64,000 nt of DNA from Nitrobacteraceae bacterium AZCC 1564. GTDB taxonomy: Bacteria; Pseudomonadota; Alphaproteobacteria; Rhizobiales; Xanthobacteraceae. The stretch is from contig JBAGRR010000001.1 in assembly GCA_036924835.1 (NCBI GenBank), forward strand, positions 2,371,001 to 2,435,000, written 5' to 3'. The notes below the pieces were generated by a model that saw nothing but the letters and a program-made list of their open reading frames with translations, was not told the DNA's origin and made no database searches. This document shows, in pieces, positions 35,280 through 44,649 of the stretch; within the stretch, counting starts at the first letter, position 1, and the number at the start of each line of letters is the position of its first letter. The position numbers and the translations under genes are program-made.

Positions 35280-36536
35280 TCAGCGTTTGATGGGTTCAAA
35301 CGGGGTCACGAGATCGCCCGACTTGAACGCAACCGGATCCAAAATGACCTGCTTGCCGGCCTGCTTGAACTGTTCGACGTCATTGCCGACGATGCCGCGA
35401 TACTGGATCAGCAGAACGCGAGGCTCAGCCCATTCCCCGCGATCCCCGAACTTGATGTCGCCAACGATCGTGGAGAATTTCGTCGCGCGCATATGCTCGG
35501 CGAGCTTCTTATCATCGAGGGATTTGACCGCATTGACCGAAGACTCGAGAATTTGCATCTCCGCATATGCAAATGGTGGGATGTAAATGCCGAGCGGATC
35601 GACGCCAGCCTGAACCGCACGCTCGCGGTATTTGGCGAGGAAAGGAGCCACACCTGGGAAATTCATTGTCGGCTCTGGCGCGTAAAGATCGTAGGCGACA
35701 ATATTGTTCAGCATCGGGCCGAGTTGCTGCTTCAAAGCCGCGAACTGAAGCCCAATCATTCCTCCGCCAACCATTCGAGCATTCAAGCCAACCTCGTGGA
35801 TTGCGCGGATCATGCCGGCCGAATCTGGCGGGTAAGAACCGATAAACAGCAAATCCGGGTTGGTTGCTTTGATGGCGCGAACAATCGAACCGAAGTCTTG
35901 CGTGTTTGGGGGGTAGCTTCTGTCGTAAACGATCTTGATCCCGGCCTTTTTCGCGTTTGCGCGAGCGCCCTCAACCGCAAGTACGCCGAACTCGGCGTCA
36001 GCGCCAACCAGGGCGACTGTCTGCGGCTTAGGCGAAAGTTTTGAAGCCAATTCGAAATAGGCCCGCGAAAATTCGAACTTCGCTTGCGGTCCGTTTGGCT
36101 GCATCTGGAAATAGCGATCGTAACGAAACTCGTCATTCGCGGCCAAAGCAAACAGCGAAAGAAACACTTTTCCTTTCTGCATCACGACAGGCATTGCAGC
36201 AGCGGTCGGCACCGTCGCGTAACCGGAAATCACAATGTCGACTTTGTCGATGTCGATCAGCTTTGAGTAGATGCCCGGCACGGTCGCAGGATTGGATTGG
36301 TCGTCATAGTGGACCAGCTCGACCTTGCGGCCCAATATTCCACCCCGCGCATTAACTTCTTCGGCCCAGATTTGATAGGACAGCAGCGCGGCTTTACCTC
36401 CTCCGGCTAGCCCGCCTGTCAACGCCATGCCGAAGCCGATCTTGATCGGTCCTGCCTGGCCGTATGCCGAGGACGCCATCGCCGCCAGAGCACCACCGGC
36501 AAGCGAAAACGTATCGCGACGCGTAAGGTTCGTCAT
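35280..36536 (-). CDS. ABC transporter substrate-binding protein (HAAT type)
   Basis: 418 residues. The N-terminus TRRDTFSLAGGALAAMASSA with a twin arginine suggests Tat or Sec export; the mature protein starts near GQAGPIKIG. The two-lobe Leu/Ile/Val-binding fold is recognisable (FGMALTGGLAGGGKA, GRKVELVHYDDQSNP, ALVGADAEFGVLAVEGARANA). It captures the substrate in the periplasm for the Liv-type permease encoded directly downstream. The ligand is unknown; many proteins of this subgroup bind aromatic or aliphatic acids. Confidence 0.93.
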   Translation of the reverse strand: MTNLTRRDTFSLAGGALAAMASSAYGQAGPIKIGFGMALTGGLAGGGKAALLSYQIWAEEVNARGGILGRKVELVHYDDQSNPATVPGIYSKLIDIDKVDIVISGYATVPTAAAMPVVMQKGKVFLSLFALAANDEFRYDRYFQMQPNGPQAKFEFSRAYFELASKLSPKPQTVALVGADAEFGVLAVEGARANAKKAGIKIVYDRSYPPNTQDFGSIVRAIKATNPDLLFIGSYPPDSAGMIRAIHEVGLNARMVGGGMIGLQFAALKQQLGPMLNNIVAYDLYAPEPTMNFPGVAPFLAKYRERAVQAGVDPLGIYIPPFAYAEMQILESSVNAVKSLDDKKLAEHMRATKFSTIVGDIKFGDRGEWAEPRVLLIQYRGIVGNDVEQFKQAGKQVILDPVAFKSGDLVTPFEPIKR

Positions 36537-36679
36537 AGTCTCTCTCCCTGAGATCGGGCTTGTGCCCTTATTGCCGGGCTTTTCGCCCTGTGCATTTTTT
36601 AGCTAGACGACAATCGACGCACGCGCAGTCGCACGGCGGGATGCGAGCTTTCGGCTGCCATCCCGCTTGCTGCAGCTGC

Positions 36680-37615
36680 TTAGAAATTCACTTGATCAGC
36701 CCCCTTCAGCGAAAGAATTTCACGTGCCTCATCGGCGGTGGCAATCTCGAGCCCCATTCCTTCGATAATCGAGCGGACCAGCCGAACCTGCTCGGCATTC
36801 GACGTTGCAAGCTTGCCTGGACCCGCCCAGAGCGAATCCTCCAATCCGACACGCACATTGCCGCCCATTGATGCTGCCATTGCGGCAATACGCATCTGGG
36901 ACGCACCTGCACCGAGCACTGACCAGCGGTATTGATCGCCGAACAGCCTGTCAGCCGTGCGCTTCATGTGCATCACGTCTTCCTGATGAGTGCCGATGCC
37001 GCCCAGGATTCCGAAAACCGACTGCACAAAGAGAGGCGGCTTGACGAGGCCGCGATCAAGAAAGTGCTTCAGATTGTAAAGGTGAGCGATGTCGTAGCAC
37101 TCGAACTCAAATCGCGTATTGTTATTGTAACAAGTCTCCAGAATGTACTCGATGTCCTTGAAGGAATTCCTGAAGACCAGATCACGCGTTGATTCCAGAA
37201 ACTGCGGCTCCCAATCGTGTTTGAACTCCTTGTATCGATCCAACAGATGGAACAAGCCGAAGTTAATTGATCCCATATTTAGCGAGGCAACTTCAGGCTT
37301 AAAATGTTCAGCGGGCTTGACGCGCTCTTCGACGCGCATGAACGGACTGCCGCCTGTCGTAATGTTGATCGCAGCCTTCGTCTGCTGCTTGATACGGGAG
37401 AGAAAGCGACCGAAACCCTCAGGAGTTTGATCGGGCCTCCCGTTCTCTTGGTCACGCGCATGAAGATGAAGAATGGCAGCCCCGGCCTCAGCAGCACCTA
37501 GGGCGTCCGCAATAATCTGATCTGCAGTTATAGGGAGATGAGGCGACATGGAGGGGGTGTGAATCGCCCCCGTAACTGCGCAAGTTATCACTACCTTGCG
37601 TTTCAACGCAGCCAT
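36680..37615 (-). CDS. BKACE family enzyme (beta-keto acid cleavage, 3-keto-5-aminohexanoate cleavage-like)
   Basis: 311 residues. The N-terminus KVVITCAVTGAIHTPSMSPH and the zinc-binding motif ILHLHARDQENGRPDQ are hallmarks of the BKACE (DUF849) family. These enzymes condense a beta-keto acid with acetyl-CoA to give acetoacetate and a new CoA ester. Specificity varies widely between members and cannot be read here. It leads the operon with the ABC transporter and the cyclase-family hydrolase, and a TetR gene is divergent. Confidence 0.93.
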   Translation of the reverse strand: MAALKRKVVITCAVTGAIHTPSMSPHLPITADQIIADALGAAEAGAAILHLHARDQENGRPDQTPEGFGRFLSRIKQQTKAAINITTGGSPFMRVEERVKPAEHFKPEVASLNMGSINFGLFHLLDRYKEFKHDWEPQFLESTRDLVFRNSFKDIEYILETCYNNNTRFEFECYDIAHLYNLKHFLDRGLVKPPLFVQSVFGILGGIGTHQEDVMHMKRTADRLFGDQYRWSVLGAGASQMRIAAMAASMGGNVRVGLEDSLWAGPGKLATSNAEQVRLVRSIIEGMGLEIATADEAREILSLKGADQVNF

Positions 37616-37806
37616 ATTTGCCTCCCTCTGCTGTTTCTTTGGGGCTAACTGAACCCTTGTTAGTAATCATTTGCTCATTAAGATGGAGAGTTGTCAAGCG
37701 ACCGTTGGATGACTTTATTCAGCTGTGGCTTGGCGCCGCGGCTCTCCATATTTAAAAGGTGCGCTCGCAACTGCGGTAAAGCCCAGATGAAACCTAGAGA
37801 ATCCAG
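37616..37806. promoter_or_regulatory. Divergent promoter region between BKACE and TetR genes
   Basis: 191 bp. The BKACE side has GGGAGG directly upstream of its ATG. An AT-rich stretch around 37655-37690 (GTTAGTAATCATTTGCTCAT) probably holds the promoters and the TetR operator, but I cannot find a clean palindrome. Confidence 0.45.
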
Positions 37807-38562
37807 ATGACCACGAAGCAAAACGCCCGCTCTCCTAAAGCCAAAATGAGCGAGGACGTGAGTGCCGAGACGCAACGTCGCATGCGTCTTTCCCCTCAAA
37901 CGAGGGAGCGCATGATTCTGGACGCAGCTATCGATTTTTTTGCTGAAGAAGGCTTTCGAGCGCAGACCCGCGCGCTCGCAGATCGCATCGGCGTTTCTCA
38001 ATCACTGATCTATCGCTATTTCGGCTCGAAAGAGAACTTGATCGAACGTGTTTACGAAAAGACGTTCCTGTCGCGATGGAATCCTGCATGGGAAGAGACG
38101 CTCGCCGATCGCAGTCGCCCGCTCCGTGAGCGGCTGCAGGAATTTTTCAGGTCATATCTGGTCGCCGTGGATGATCGGAATTGGATTCGCGTCGCCATGC
38201 ATTCGAGCCTGGAAGGCAGCGATCTTACAAAAAGATATATCCAGGGACATGTCACACGCTTACTAGGCAAGATTGCCCTCGAACTGCGCAGCGAGACAGA
38301 GGCAAGGAAAAAACACGAACTTTCGCCAATGGAGCTGGAATTAGCCTGGCATCTGCATTCGACGGTTATCTATTACCTGATCCGGAAGCACATTCACGGC
38401 ACCGCAGTCAGCCTTCAGACTGATGATATCGCGGATATGATCGTCAACAATTTCCTTGACGGAGTGAAATCGCTTGCCATGCCGAAATCGAAACTGACGT
38501 CGTCCGGAGCCCCCGGCGCGCATCCACAAAAAACGGAGCATCGATCAAAGAATCGCATCTAA
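37807..38562 (+). CDS. TetR/AcrR family transcriptional regulator
   Basis: 251 residues. The HTH is at about residues 35-82 (ILDAAIDFFAEEGFRAQTRA, LADRIGVSQSLIYRYFGSKE). The ligand-binding domain has a short basic C-terminal tail rich in Ser/Lys. It is divergent from the BKACE-transporter-cyclase operon and is its probable repressor, responding to the imported acid or its CoA ester (inferred). Confidence 0.92.
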   Translation: MTTKQNARSPKAKMSEDVSAETQRRMRLSPQTRERMILDAAIDFFAEEGFRAQTRALADRIGVSQSLIYRYFGSKENLIERVYEKTFLSRWNPAWEETLADRSRPLRERLQEFFRSYLVAVDDRNWIRVAMHSSLEGSDLTKRYIQGHVTRLLGKIALELRSETEARKKHELSPMELELAWHLHSTVIYYLIRKHIHGTAVSLQTDDIADMIVNNFLDGVKSLAMPKSKLTSSGAPGAHPQKTEHRSKNRI

Positions 38563-38766
38563 CTGAGGTGCGAGCCTACTGAGGTGCAAGTCGAGCGATC
38601 TTCGCTGTAGATCCGCTGCGCTCACATTGCATTGTACCGATGCGACATAGCTATACCTCCAGCTGACTTCTCCAATCCGGAAAGCCGATACCCAACCTGC
38701 AACTCCATGATGAGATGGACCGGATGTGAGGGAGCGGGAGTCTCGGGCAGTACAATGGGGTGAAGC

Positions 38767-41325
38767 TCATGCGTCTCGCAGGATTGAATGGAGACGCCGA
38801 GCCAAGTCCGCCAAACGGAAGGGCTTGTCAATAATTGAAAACTCTCCCACGGCATTGTGTCGTTCCAACACATCTTCTGCGTAACCCGAAGTAAGCAGGA
38901 TCTTGATATCTTCCCTCAATCGCCTGGCTTCGCGAGCAAGCTCAACGCCGCTCATCCCATTGGGCATGACGATATCGCTCAACAAGAGCTCGAACTCCTG
39001 ATCACTGCGAAGTATCTGAAGGGCCTCTGCGCCGTTTCGGGCAGATGAGACTCGATAGCCCAGGCCAGTTAGCATCGTCGACGTTACGTCCAGGAGATCC
39101 TCATTGTCGTCAACCAACAGAATGCGCTCCGATCCCGCCGGCACCGCGGTGGGTTGGATGTGATTCGCTTCGGCATCAGGCATTTGCGTTGCCTTGGGTA
39201 GATACAAATCAATGGTCGTTCCGACGTCGAGGACGCTGGTGATATCAATATGCCCACCGGACTGTCGAACAAAGCCATAGACCATGCTGAGGCCGAGCCC
39301 CGTGCCTTTCCCGACCTCCTTGGTCGTGAAGAATGGTTCAAATACCCGATCCCGCACCTCTGGAGTCATCCCGCAGCCGTTGTCCACGACGGAGATCAGG
39401 ACGTACGATCCAGGCAAACATCCAGCGACCACCGAACTCTCATTTACGATGACGTTCCGCGTTTCGATTTTGAGCGCGCCGCCGTCCGGCATAGCGTCGC
39501 GTGCATTCAGAGCCAGGTTGAGGAGAGCTGTCTCTAGCAATGCCGGATCGACGCGGCACAGCCACAACTGGTCATCGGTCTGCAACGCGACCTCGCATCC
39601 TGCTCCGACAGCCTGACGGATAAGTCCCAGAAACGCAGAAATGAGTTGGTTTGCATTGACCACTTTTGGGTTCAGGACTTGCTGCCGTGAAAACGCGAGG
39701 AGTTGCGACGTCAGCTTTGTCCCTCGGTCCGTGGCCCGCCGCGCGGTGCTCGCATATTGCTGGATCTTGCAAATATCCGCGGCCTCCTCGATGAGTTCGA
39801 GATTTGCGGAAACCACCATAAGCAAGTTGTTGAAGTCGTGCGCCACGCCACCGGTGAGTTGACCGACGGTCTCCATCCTCTGACTGTGGTGGAACTGGGC
39901 CTCGATGACGCGGCGTGCCTCGACCGCATTCTTATGCTCGGTTATGTCTCGTAGGAAAACTGCGATTCCTTCGCTGGAAGGGAATGTGTTGATCGCATAC
40001 CAAGCATTTCGGGTCGTGCAGAACATTTCGACAGAAACGGGGCGCCGATCCGAGATAGCCTCTCGAAGCTGACTCATAACTTCGGTGTCGGCGCCCTCTG
40101 GGAGAACGTCCAACAACGTCATGCCAATGAGATTACGATTTTCGATTAGCTTCCAGGCCGGCCCATTGAGATAGCTGATACGCCCGCTCGGATCGACAAT
40201 GACCACACTGTCGGTGGTACTTTCGAAGATCATCGTAATACGGGCTGCGGCTTCCTCTGCTCTCTCCTTCGCCTCGGACAACTCTTGCTCACGATGCTCC
40301 AACGCGTCGGCCATCGTGTTGAAAGCCTCCGCGACTCCAACGAGTTCGCCCCTTCCCCGAATCTCCACGCGGCGGGAAAATTCGCCGATCCGCCATCGGT
40401 TCGCAGCTTCGATCAATTGCCCAAGCGAACGATGAATGAATCGCCTCGCGCCGAGCGATATCAGCACCAGCGTTAGCGCCGTGCTCAGGCCAATTAAGAA
40501 GATGCCACGTTGAGTACGGCGTTGAATCTCAGCAAACGCTTGCGCTTTGTCGAGTCCAAAACTGATAAGAAGCCCTCCGGAGGCATCTCCTAAAGCTGAA
40601 TAGCCGACAATTCGCCGCACGCCATCAACATCGACAATATCGGCAGCGCGCCGATGGCCAACTGACAAATCCTTCTCGGCGGCCTTTCGTCCGACAAACT
40701 GGGCGTTATCAGGATAGCGGGCGAGGAAAGTGCCGTTGCGATCCATGATGGCAAGCGCGCCCCCCGGTGGTGCGCCTTTTTTTGCGATGTAATCGGCGAG
40801 CCAGTCGAGACTCAGGGTCCCGATGATGACACCGCCTATTTGCCCGTCGTCGCCGTAGAATGGCAGCGCAAACTGTATCGCCTTCCGGCCGGATTGTAGA
40901 CCAAACGAGAATTCTCCCACCGTAAAATCTCCACTCTTAAGAGCACTGGCAAAATACGCCCGCGCGGAGACATTGACCGGCTTTTGACTATTGTAGGGAT
41001 CACAGAAGGTCTGGCCCTTCAAATCCGTGACGACGAGTGTGAGGAACACTGGAAAGCGTTGCTTCACCGCCCCCAGGTAAGCATTGCATGCTTGCCAATC
41101 CCTTTTCTTTATCGATGGAAGTTGCGACAGCACAATCAAGACTTGGCGGATTCCCTGGACGATCTGCCGCTGTTCTGCCGCTGCCAGATCGGCCAGATTA
41201 ATTGCATGGTTTTGCACCTCGATCTGGCGCGAACGGCGTAGGTCGAATTCATTGTACGCTTGGATCCCGATCGCCGGCAGTAGCGCGACAAACACCAGCA
41301 CGAGTAGCCGCGATAAAAGAGTCAA
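38767..41325 (-). CDS. Hybrid sensor histidine kinase (Cache - HAMP - PAS - HisKA - HATPase - REC)
   Basis: 852 residues. TM1 is at 5-25, followed by a periplasmic double-Cache domain (about 30-275, PVNVSARAYFASALKSGDFT) and TM2 (about 275-295). Then come HAMP, a short coiled coil, PAS (about 360-470), the phosphoacceptor His in GGVAHDFNNLLMVV, and the ATP-binding N box LLNLALNARDAMPDGG and G box DNGCGMT. The C-terminal receiver has the Asp in LLLSDIVMPNGMSG. It senses an external small ligand and phosphorylates its own receiver. No separate response regulator is adjacent, so the output is unknown. Confidence 0.95.
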   Translation of the reverse strand: MTLLSRLLVLVFVALLPAIGIQAYNEFDLRRSRQIEVQNHAINLADLAAAEQRQIVQGIRQVLIVLSQLPSIKKRDWQACNAYLGAVKQRFPVFLTLVVTDLKGQTFCDPYNSQKPVNVSARAYFASALKSGDFTVGEFSFGLQSGRKAIQFALPFYGDDGQIGGVIIGTLSLDWLADYIAKKGAPPGGALAIMDRNGTFLARYPDNAQFVGRKAAEKDLSVGHRRAADIVDVDGVRRIVGYSALGDASGGLLISFGLDKAQAFAEIQRRTQRGIFLIGLSTALTLVLISLGARRFIHRSLGQLIEAANRWRIGEFSRRVEIRGRGELVGVAEAFNTMADALEHREQELSEAKERAEEAAARITMIFESTTDSVVIVDPSGRISYLNGPAWKLIENRNLIGMTLLDVLPEGADTEVMSQLREAISDRRPVSVEMFCTTRNAWYAINTFPSSEGIAVFLRDITEHKNAVEARRVIEAQFHHSQRMETVGQLTGGVAHDFNNLLMVVSANLELIEEAADICKIQQYASTARRATDRGTKLTSQLLAFSRQQVLNPKVVNANQLISAFLGLIRQAVGAGCEVALQTDDQLWLCRVDPALLETALLNLALNARDAMPDGGALKIETRNVIVNESSVVAGCLPGSYVLISVVDNGCGMTPEVRDRVFEPFFTTKEVGKGTGLGLSMVYGFVRQSGGHIDITSVLDVGTTIDLYLPKATQMPDAEANHIQPTAVPAGSERILLVDDNEDLLDVTSTMLTGLGYRVSSARNGAEALQILRSDQEFELLLSDIVMPNGMSGVELAREARRLREDIKILLTSGYAEDVLERHNAVGEFSIIDKPFRLADLARRLHSILRDA

Positions 41326-41610
41326 TCTCAGTTCCCAGTCCTATCACTTCGGCCGTCGGAATGAGGACTGCGGTAACTCGTGACGGCTTTAAGAGCGCGA
41401 GTAGGCTTACTCACGGATTCCGTCTGTCCACCGTTAGGCTGTGTTGAGGATGAAAGCGCCGTGTTACGGCCAGATTTCATTAGCCAAAGATTTGATTACG
41501 AACGTAACCCGTCCGAATCGCTGTCAACGAGGCGGCCGTAGACGGATCGGAGAGATGATGGGGTCCAGCACGATGAGCCGCCCCCATGTTTATCGCTAAC
41601 TCCTTGTTTG

Positions 41611-43065
41611 TCAGAACGACCCGAACGCCGAGCCCAAGACAATCACCGCGGCCAGTGCGATAAGCGCACTGACAATTCCAACCATGACGATATCCAGATA
41701 GCTTTCGCGATGTGTGCAACCGCAAACGGCAAGCAGCGTCACCACCGCGCCGTTGTGCGGCAGACTGTCGAGCGTACCTGAACCGATTGTAGCCACCCGG
41801 TGCATGAGCGAGGGATCAATACCTTGCTCCGCCGCAATACGCATATAGGTGCTGCCGAGCGCATCCAGCGCGATCGTCATGCCACCTGAGGCAGAACCGG
41901 TCAGAGCGGCGAGCACGTTAGTGGCGACGGCAAGCGAAACCAGCGGGCCGCCTCCGATCGACAGCACCCAGTCGCGTACGATCGCGAACGCCGGCAGCTC
42001 TGCAACAACCGCGCCAAAGCCTACGAGACTGGCGACACTAAATGCTGGCAGAACGGAGGCATTGGCGCCCGCATCCATGGTCTGGCGCAACTCGGGCAGC
42101 CGTTGACGATTGACGAGGACAAGCGTCAGTATCGCGGCCGCGAGCGCCACCACCACGGACCAAACGCCCGCAACCGCAGACAGCGAGGTGCTTCCCCAAC
42201 GTTCTTCCGCCAGAAAGGAAAAATCGAGCCGTGGCAAAACGAGCAGCGACATCAAAAGATTGACACCGACGACAACGACGAGTGGCAGGACGGCTGCGCC
42301 GATTGGCATCACCGCATCACTGTGATGACCATGGCGAAGCTCCGCTGGGTCAAACTCTCGGGCAGTCGTTGCTCGCTCGCGAATGATTTCATCATCGGCA
42401 ACAGCATCGGCAATGATATCAGCTCCGGTGCCATAGCCCTCACCGGCATGCCGCGCGGCACCTTCGGAATGGGTCAGCCACCACAAGCCGAAGGCCAGCA
42501 TGATCGCTGAAGCGATAATCCCGAGGCCCGGCGCAGCGAACGGCGTGGTGCCGAAAAACGGCATCGGAATCGCATTCTGAATTGCCGGCGTGCCCGGAAA
42601 TGCTGTCATCGTGAACGTCGAGGTACCGAGCGCGATGGCCGCCGGCATCAGCCGCCGCGGGATATTCGCCGCCCGGAACAGCGCCTGCGCCATGGGTGCC
42701 AGAACAAAGAAGGCAACAAACAAGCTGACGCCGCCATACGTCACCAATGCACCAGCCAGCACGACCGCGAGTATGGCGCGGCGCGATCCCAATCGTTTCG
42801 TCATGAAGCTCGCGATGGCCTGGACTGACCCGCTGTCGTCCATGAGTTTTCCAAACAGCGCGCCCAACAAGAACAGTGGGAAGAACTGCGCGAGGAACTG
42901 TGCCGCGCTGTTCATGAATGTCTGCGTCCAGTGAGCGAGCAGCGGCTCTCGCGAGATGGCGGCTGCAACCAGTGCAGCCGCGGGCGCGAGCAGAAGAACG
43001 CTCCAGCCGCGATACGCCAGAAAGATCAATACCCCGAGTGCAAGCAGAATTCCCAGAAGGCCCAT
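41611..43065 (-). CDS. GntP-type (gluconate/ArsB-NhaD superfamily) permease
   Basis: 484 residues with about 12 hydrophobic segments. Motifs GALVTYGGVSLFVAFFVLAP, MTAFPGTPAIQNAIP and LTGSASGGMTIALDAL are typical of GntP-family H+ symporters. A histidine-rich cytoplasmic loop (about 215-250, RHGHHSD) separates the halves. It probably imports a hydroxy or keto acid. It starts 3 bp after a patatin gene, so the two are co-transcribed. Confidence 0.9.
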   Translation of the reverse strand: MGLLGILLALGVLIFLAYRGWSVLLLAPAAALVAAAISREPLLAHWTQTFMNSAAQFLAQFFPLFLLGALFGKLMDDSGSVQAIASFMTKRLGSRRAILAVVLAGALVTYGGVSLFVAFFVLAPMAQALFRAANIPRRLMPAAIALGTSTFTMTAFPGTPAIQNAIPMPFFGTTPFAAPGLGIIASAIMLAFGLWWLTHSEGAARHAGEGYGTGADIIADAVADDEIIRERATTAREFDPAELRHGHHSDAVMPIGAAVLPLVVVVGVNLLMSLLVLPRLDFSFLAEERWGSTSLSAVAGVWSVVVALAAAILTLVLVNRQRLPELRQTMDAGANASVLPAFSVASLVGFGAVVAELPAFAIVRDWVLSIGGGPLVSLAVATNVLAALTGSASGGMTIALDALGSTYMRIAAEQGIDPSLMHRVATIGSGTLDSLPHNGAVVTLLAVCGCTHRESYLDIVMVGIVSALIALAAVIVLGSAFGSF

Positions 43066-43068
43066 GAT

Positions 43069-44115
43069 TCAGACCTGTTCCAGAAGAACGTCTAAATTGA
43101 GCGTAGAAGTCTTTCCGACGAGTTCTCCATTGCTCTTCAGGAAGGATTCGGCACTGCTGCGGCCTTCACGATGCAGCATGGTCAGAAAATCCCATTCTGC
43201 ATTGAATTTTGAAGATGCTCCGAGCTTGGCAAGGGCTGTACTCGCAATGAGGTGCATCCGCATCCCCGCCCAAAGCGCACCTTCGCCAGTGCCTGCGTCA
43301 GCCACCTGCCGGAGCAGTGCAATCATGCGCAGTTCCTTCAGCAACGTGGCGTTGAACGACACCTCGTTCAATCGATCGAGAATCTCGCGTGCAGACCGCG
43401 GCGTGCCCTGTCGCTCGACAGGGTTGACTGCGACGAGCAGCGTATCTCTGGATTCACATTCTCGCACCAACGGAGTGATGGTTGGATTACCGGAGTAACC
43501 GCCATCCCAATAGGCTTCGCCGTCGATTTCTATCGCCTGAAATAGCGTCGGCAGACAGGCGGATGCCAGCAACACGTCGGGCGCGAGCTCAGCATTACGG
43601 AACACGCGCCCGCGACCAGTGCGAACGTTGGTCGCGGTGACGAACAAGCGGATGGACGACTCCGCCACTCGTTTGAAGTCAACGCACTCCGACAGAATTT
43701 CCCTCAGCGGATTAATGCCTCGCGGGTTCAGGTCATAAGGCGAGAACAAACGCGCCGCCAGATCGAAGGCAATGAAGAACGGCGACGTATCCATTGTCCA
43801 GCGCCCCAAAAGCATATCCAGCGGACTTCGCCGAATAGGACTGAACCGCGCGGCATCCGACACGCGCTGCCAGAACACCTTGAGCGCCGTCCGCGCGCCT
43901 TCTGGTCCGCCCGCTGCGTATCCATCTGCAAAGACAACCGCATTCATTGCACCCGCTGAAGTGCCGGAAATGCCATCAATCCGCAGCCACGGCTCCTCAA
44001 GCAATCGATCAAGCACCCCCCAAGTGAAGGCGCCATGAGATCCGCCGCCCTGCAGCGCCAGATCAACCAGAAGCGTATCGTGAACGTAGGCAGCATCGGA
44101 AGGAGCAGACATCAT
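43069..44115 (-). CDS. Patatin-like phospholipase
   Basis: 348 residues with an intact catalytic set: oxyanion motif LQGGGSHGAFTWGVL (about residue 20), nucleophile GISGTSAGAMNAVV (about 50) and catalytic aspartate in YWDGGYSGNP (about 208). It should be an active cytoplasmic or membrane-associated lipid acyl hydrolase. It is followed after 3 bp by the GntP permease gene. The close coupling suggests the permease exports or imports something linked to lipid turnover, or a shared regulation (inferred). Contrast with the altered patatin at 26362-27612. Confidence 0.93.
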   Translation of the reverse strand: MMSAPSDAAYVHDTLLVDLALQGGGSHGAFTWGVLDRLLEEPWLRIDGISGTSAGAMNAVVFADGYAAGGPEGARTALKVFWQRVSDAARFSPIRRSPLDMLLGRWTMDTSPFFIAFDLAARLFSPYDLNPRGINPLREILSECVDFKRVAESSIRLFVTATNVRTGRGRVFRNAELAPDVLLASACLPTLFQAIEIDGEAYWDGGYSGNPTITPLVRECESRDTLLVAVNPVERQGTPRSAREILDRLNEVSFNATLLKELRMIALLRQVADAGTGEGALWAGMRMHLIASTALAKLGASSKFNAEWDFLTMLHREGRSSAESFLKSNGELVGKTSTLNLDVLLEQV

Positions 44116-44319
44116 GCACTCCCCGGTAGCGACAAGTTATCGAAATGTACGTCGGCAACGACTTCAGCGCTATGATGTTCTGGCTCTGCTGGCTCTCCCG
44201 GTCTGCATCCCGGGCGAAAAGGGCCGTTCCGGCGCAGGTGCCGCGACAACGGCGCTTTGATGCGTCCGATAGCCGCCAAAAGCTGCTGCGCTCCCACGCT
44301 GACGCTATCGCAAAGTCCG

Positions 44320-44649
44320 TTATCTTGGCTTGGGGTTTGATGATTGTTCAGGGACATAAATCAGGCGCCCATCCGAAAGGCGATAGGTCACGCCGGCGCG
44401 AGTGCCCTTCCCTTCGCCGATCTGTCCGCTTGTCTCGTATCGCATCAATTCCTGGCCGTCCTTGACCGTGATCCGCATGTCCGCCTCGCCCGAATTCTCG
44501 ACGACGATCACATTCTTGTTGCTGAACGGATTGAGCGGATTCTTGACGATGATGATCATCAGAATCGCGACGACGACGAGAAAGACGTCGATCAGGTTGA
44601 CGACGGACAGGATCGGATCGTCCGCATCACTGTCTTCGAGGAAGCGCAT
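44320..44649 (-). CDS. DUF2149 protein, ExbD/TolR-like
   Basis: 109 residues from the ATG at 44649 that overlaps the ExbB-like stop (TGATG). The start MRFLEDSDADDPILSVVNLI leads into one membrane helix (about 16-38), LIDVFLVVVAILMIIIV. This closely mirrors the ExbD/TolR helix with its essential aspartate (F-I-D-V-M-L-V). A small periplasmic domain follows (ENSGEADMRITVKDGQEL). It probably forms the proton channel with the ExbB-like neighbour. DUF2149 proteins are known next to CobN-like proteins; in Bacteroidetes the equivalent is HmuV (from memory). Confidence 0.87.
   Translation of the reverse strand: MRFLEDSDADDPILSVVNLIDVFLVVVAILMIIIVKNPLNPFSNKNVIVVENSGEADMRITVKDGQELMRYETSGQIGEGKGTRAGVTYRLSDGRLIYVPEQSSNPKPR

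Noticed and set aside
36680..37615. Plus-strand frames within the BKACE gene and similar antisense frames elsewhere
   Set aside because: They are shadows of genes with clear family motifs on the other strand; high GC leaves many long antisense frames open.
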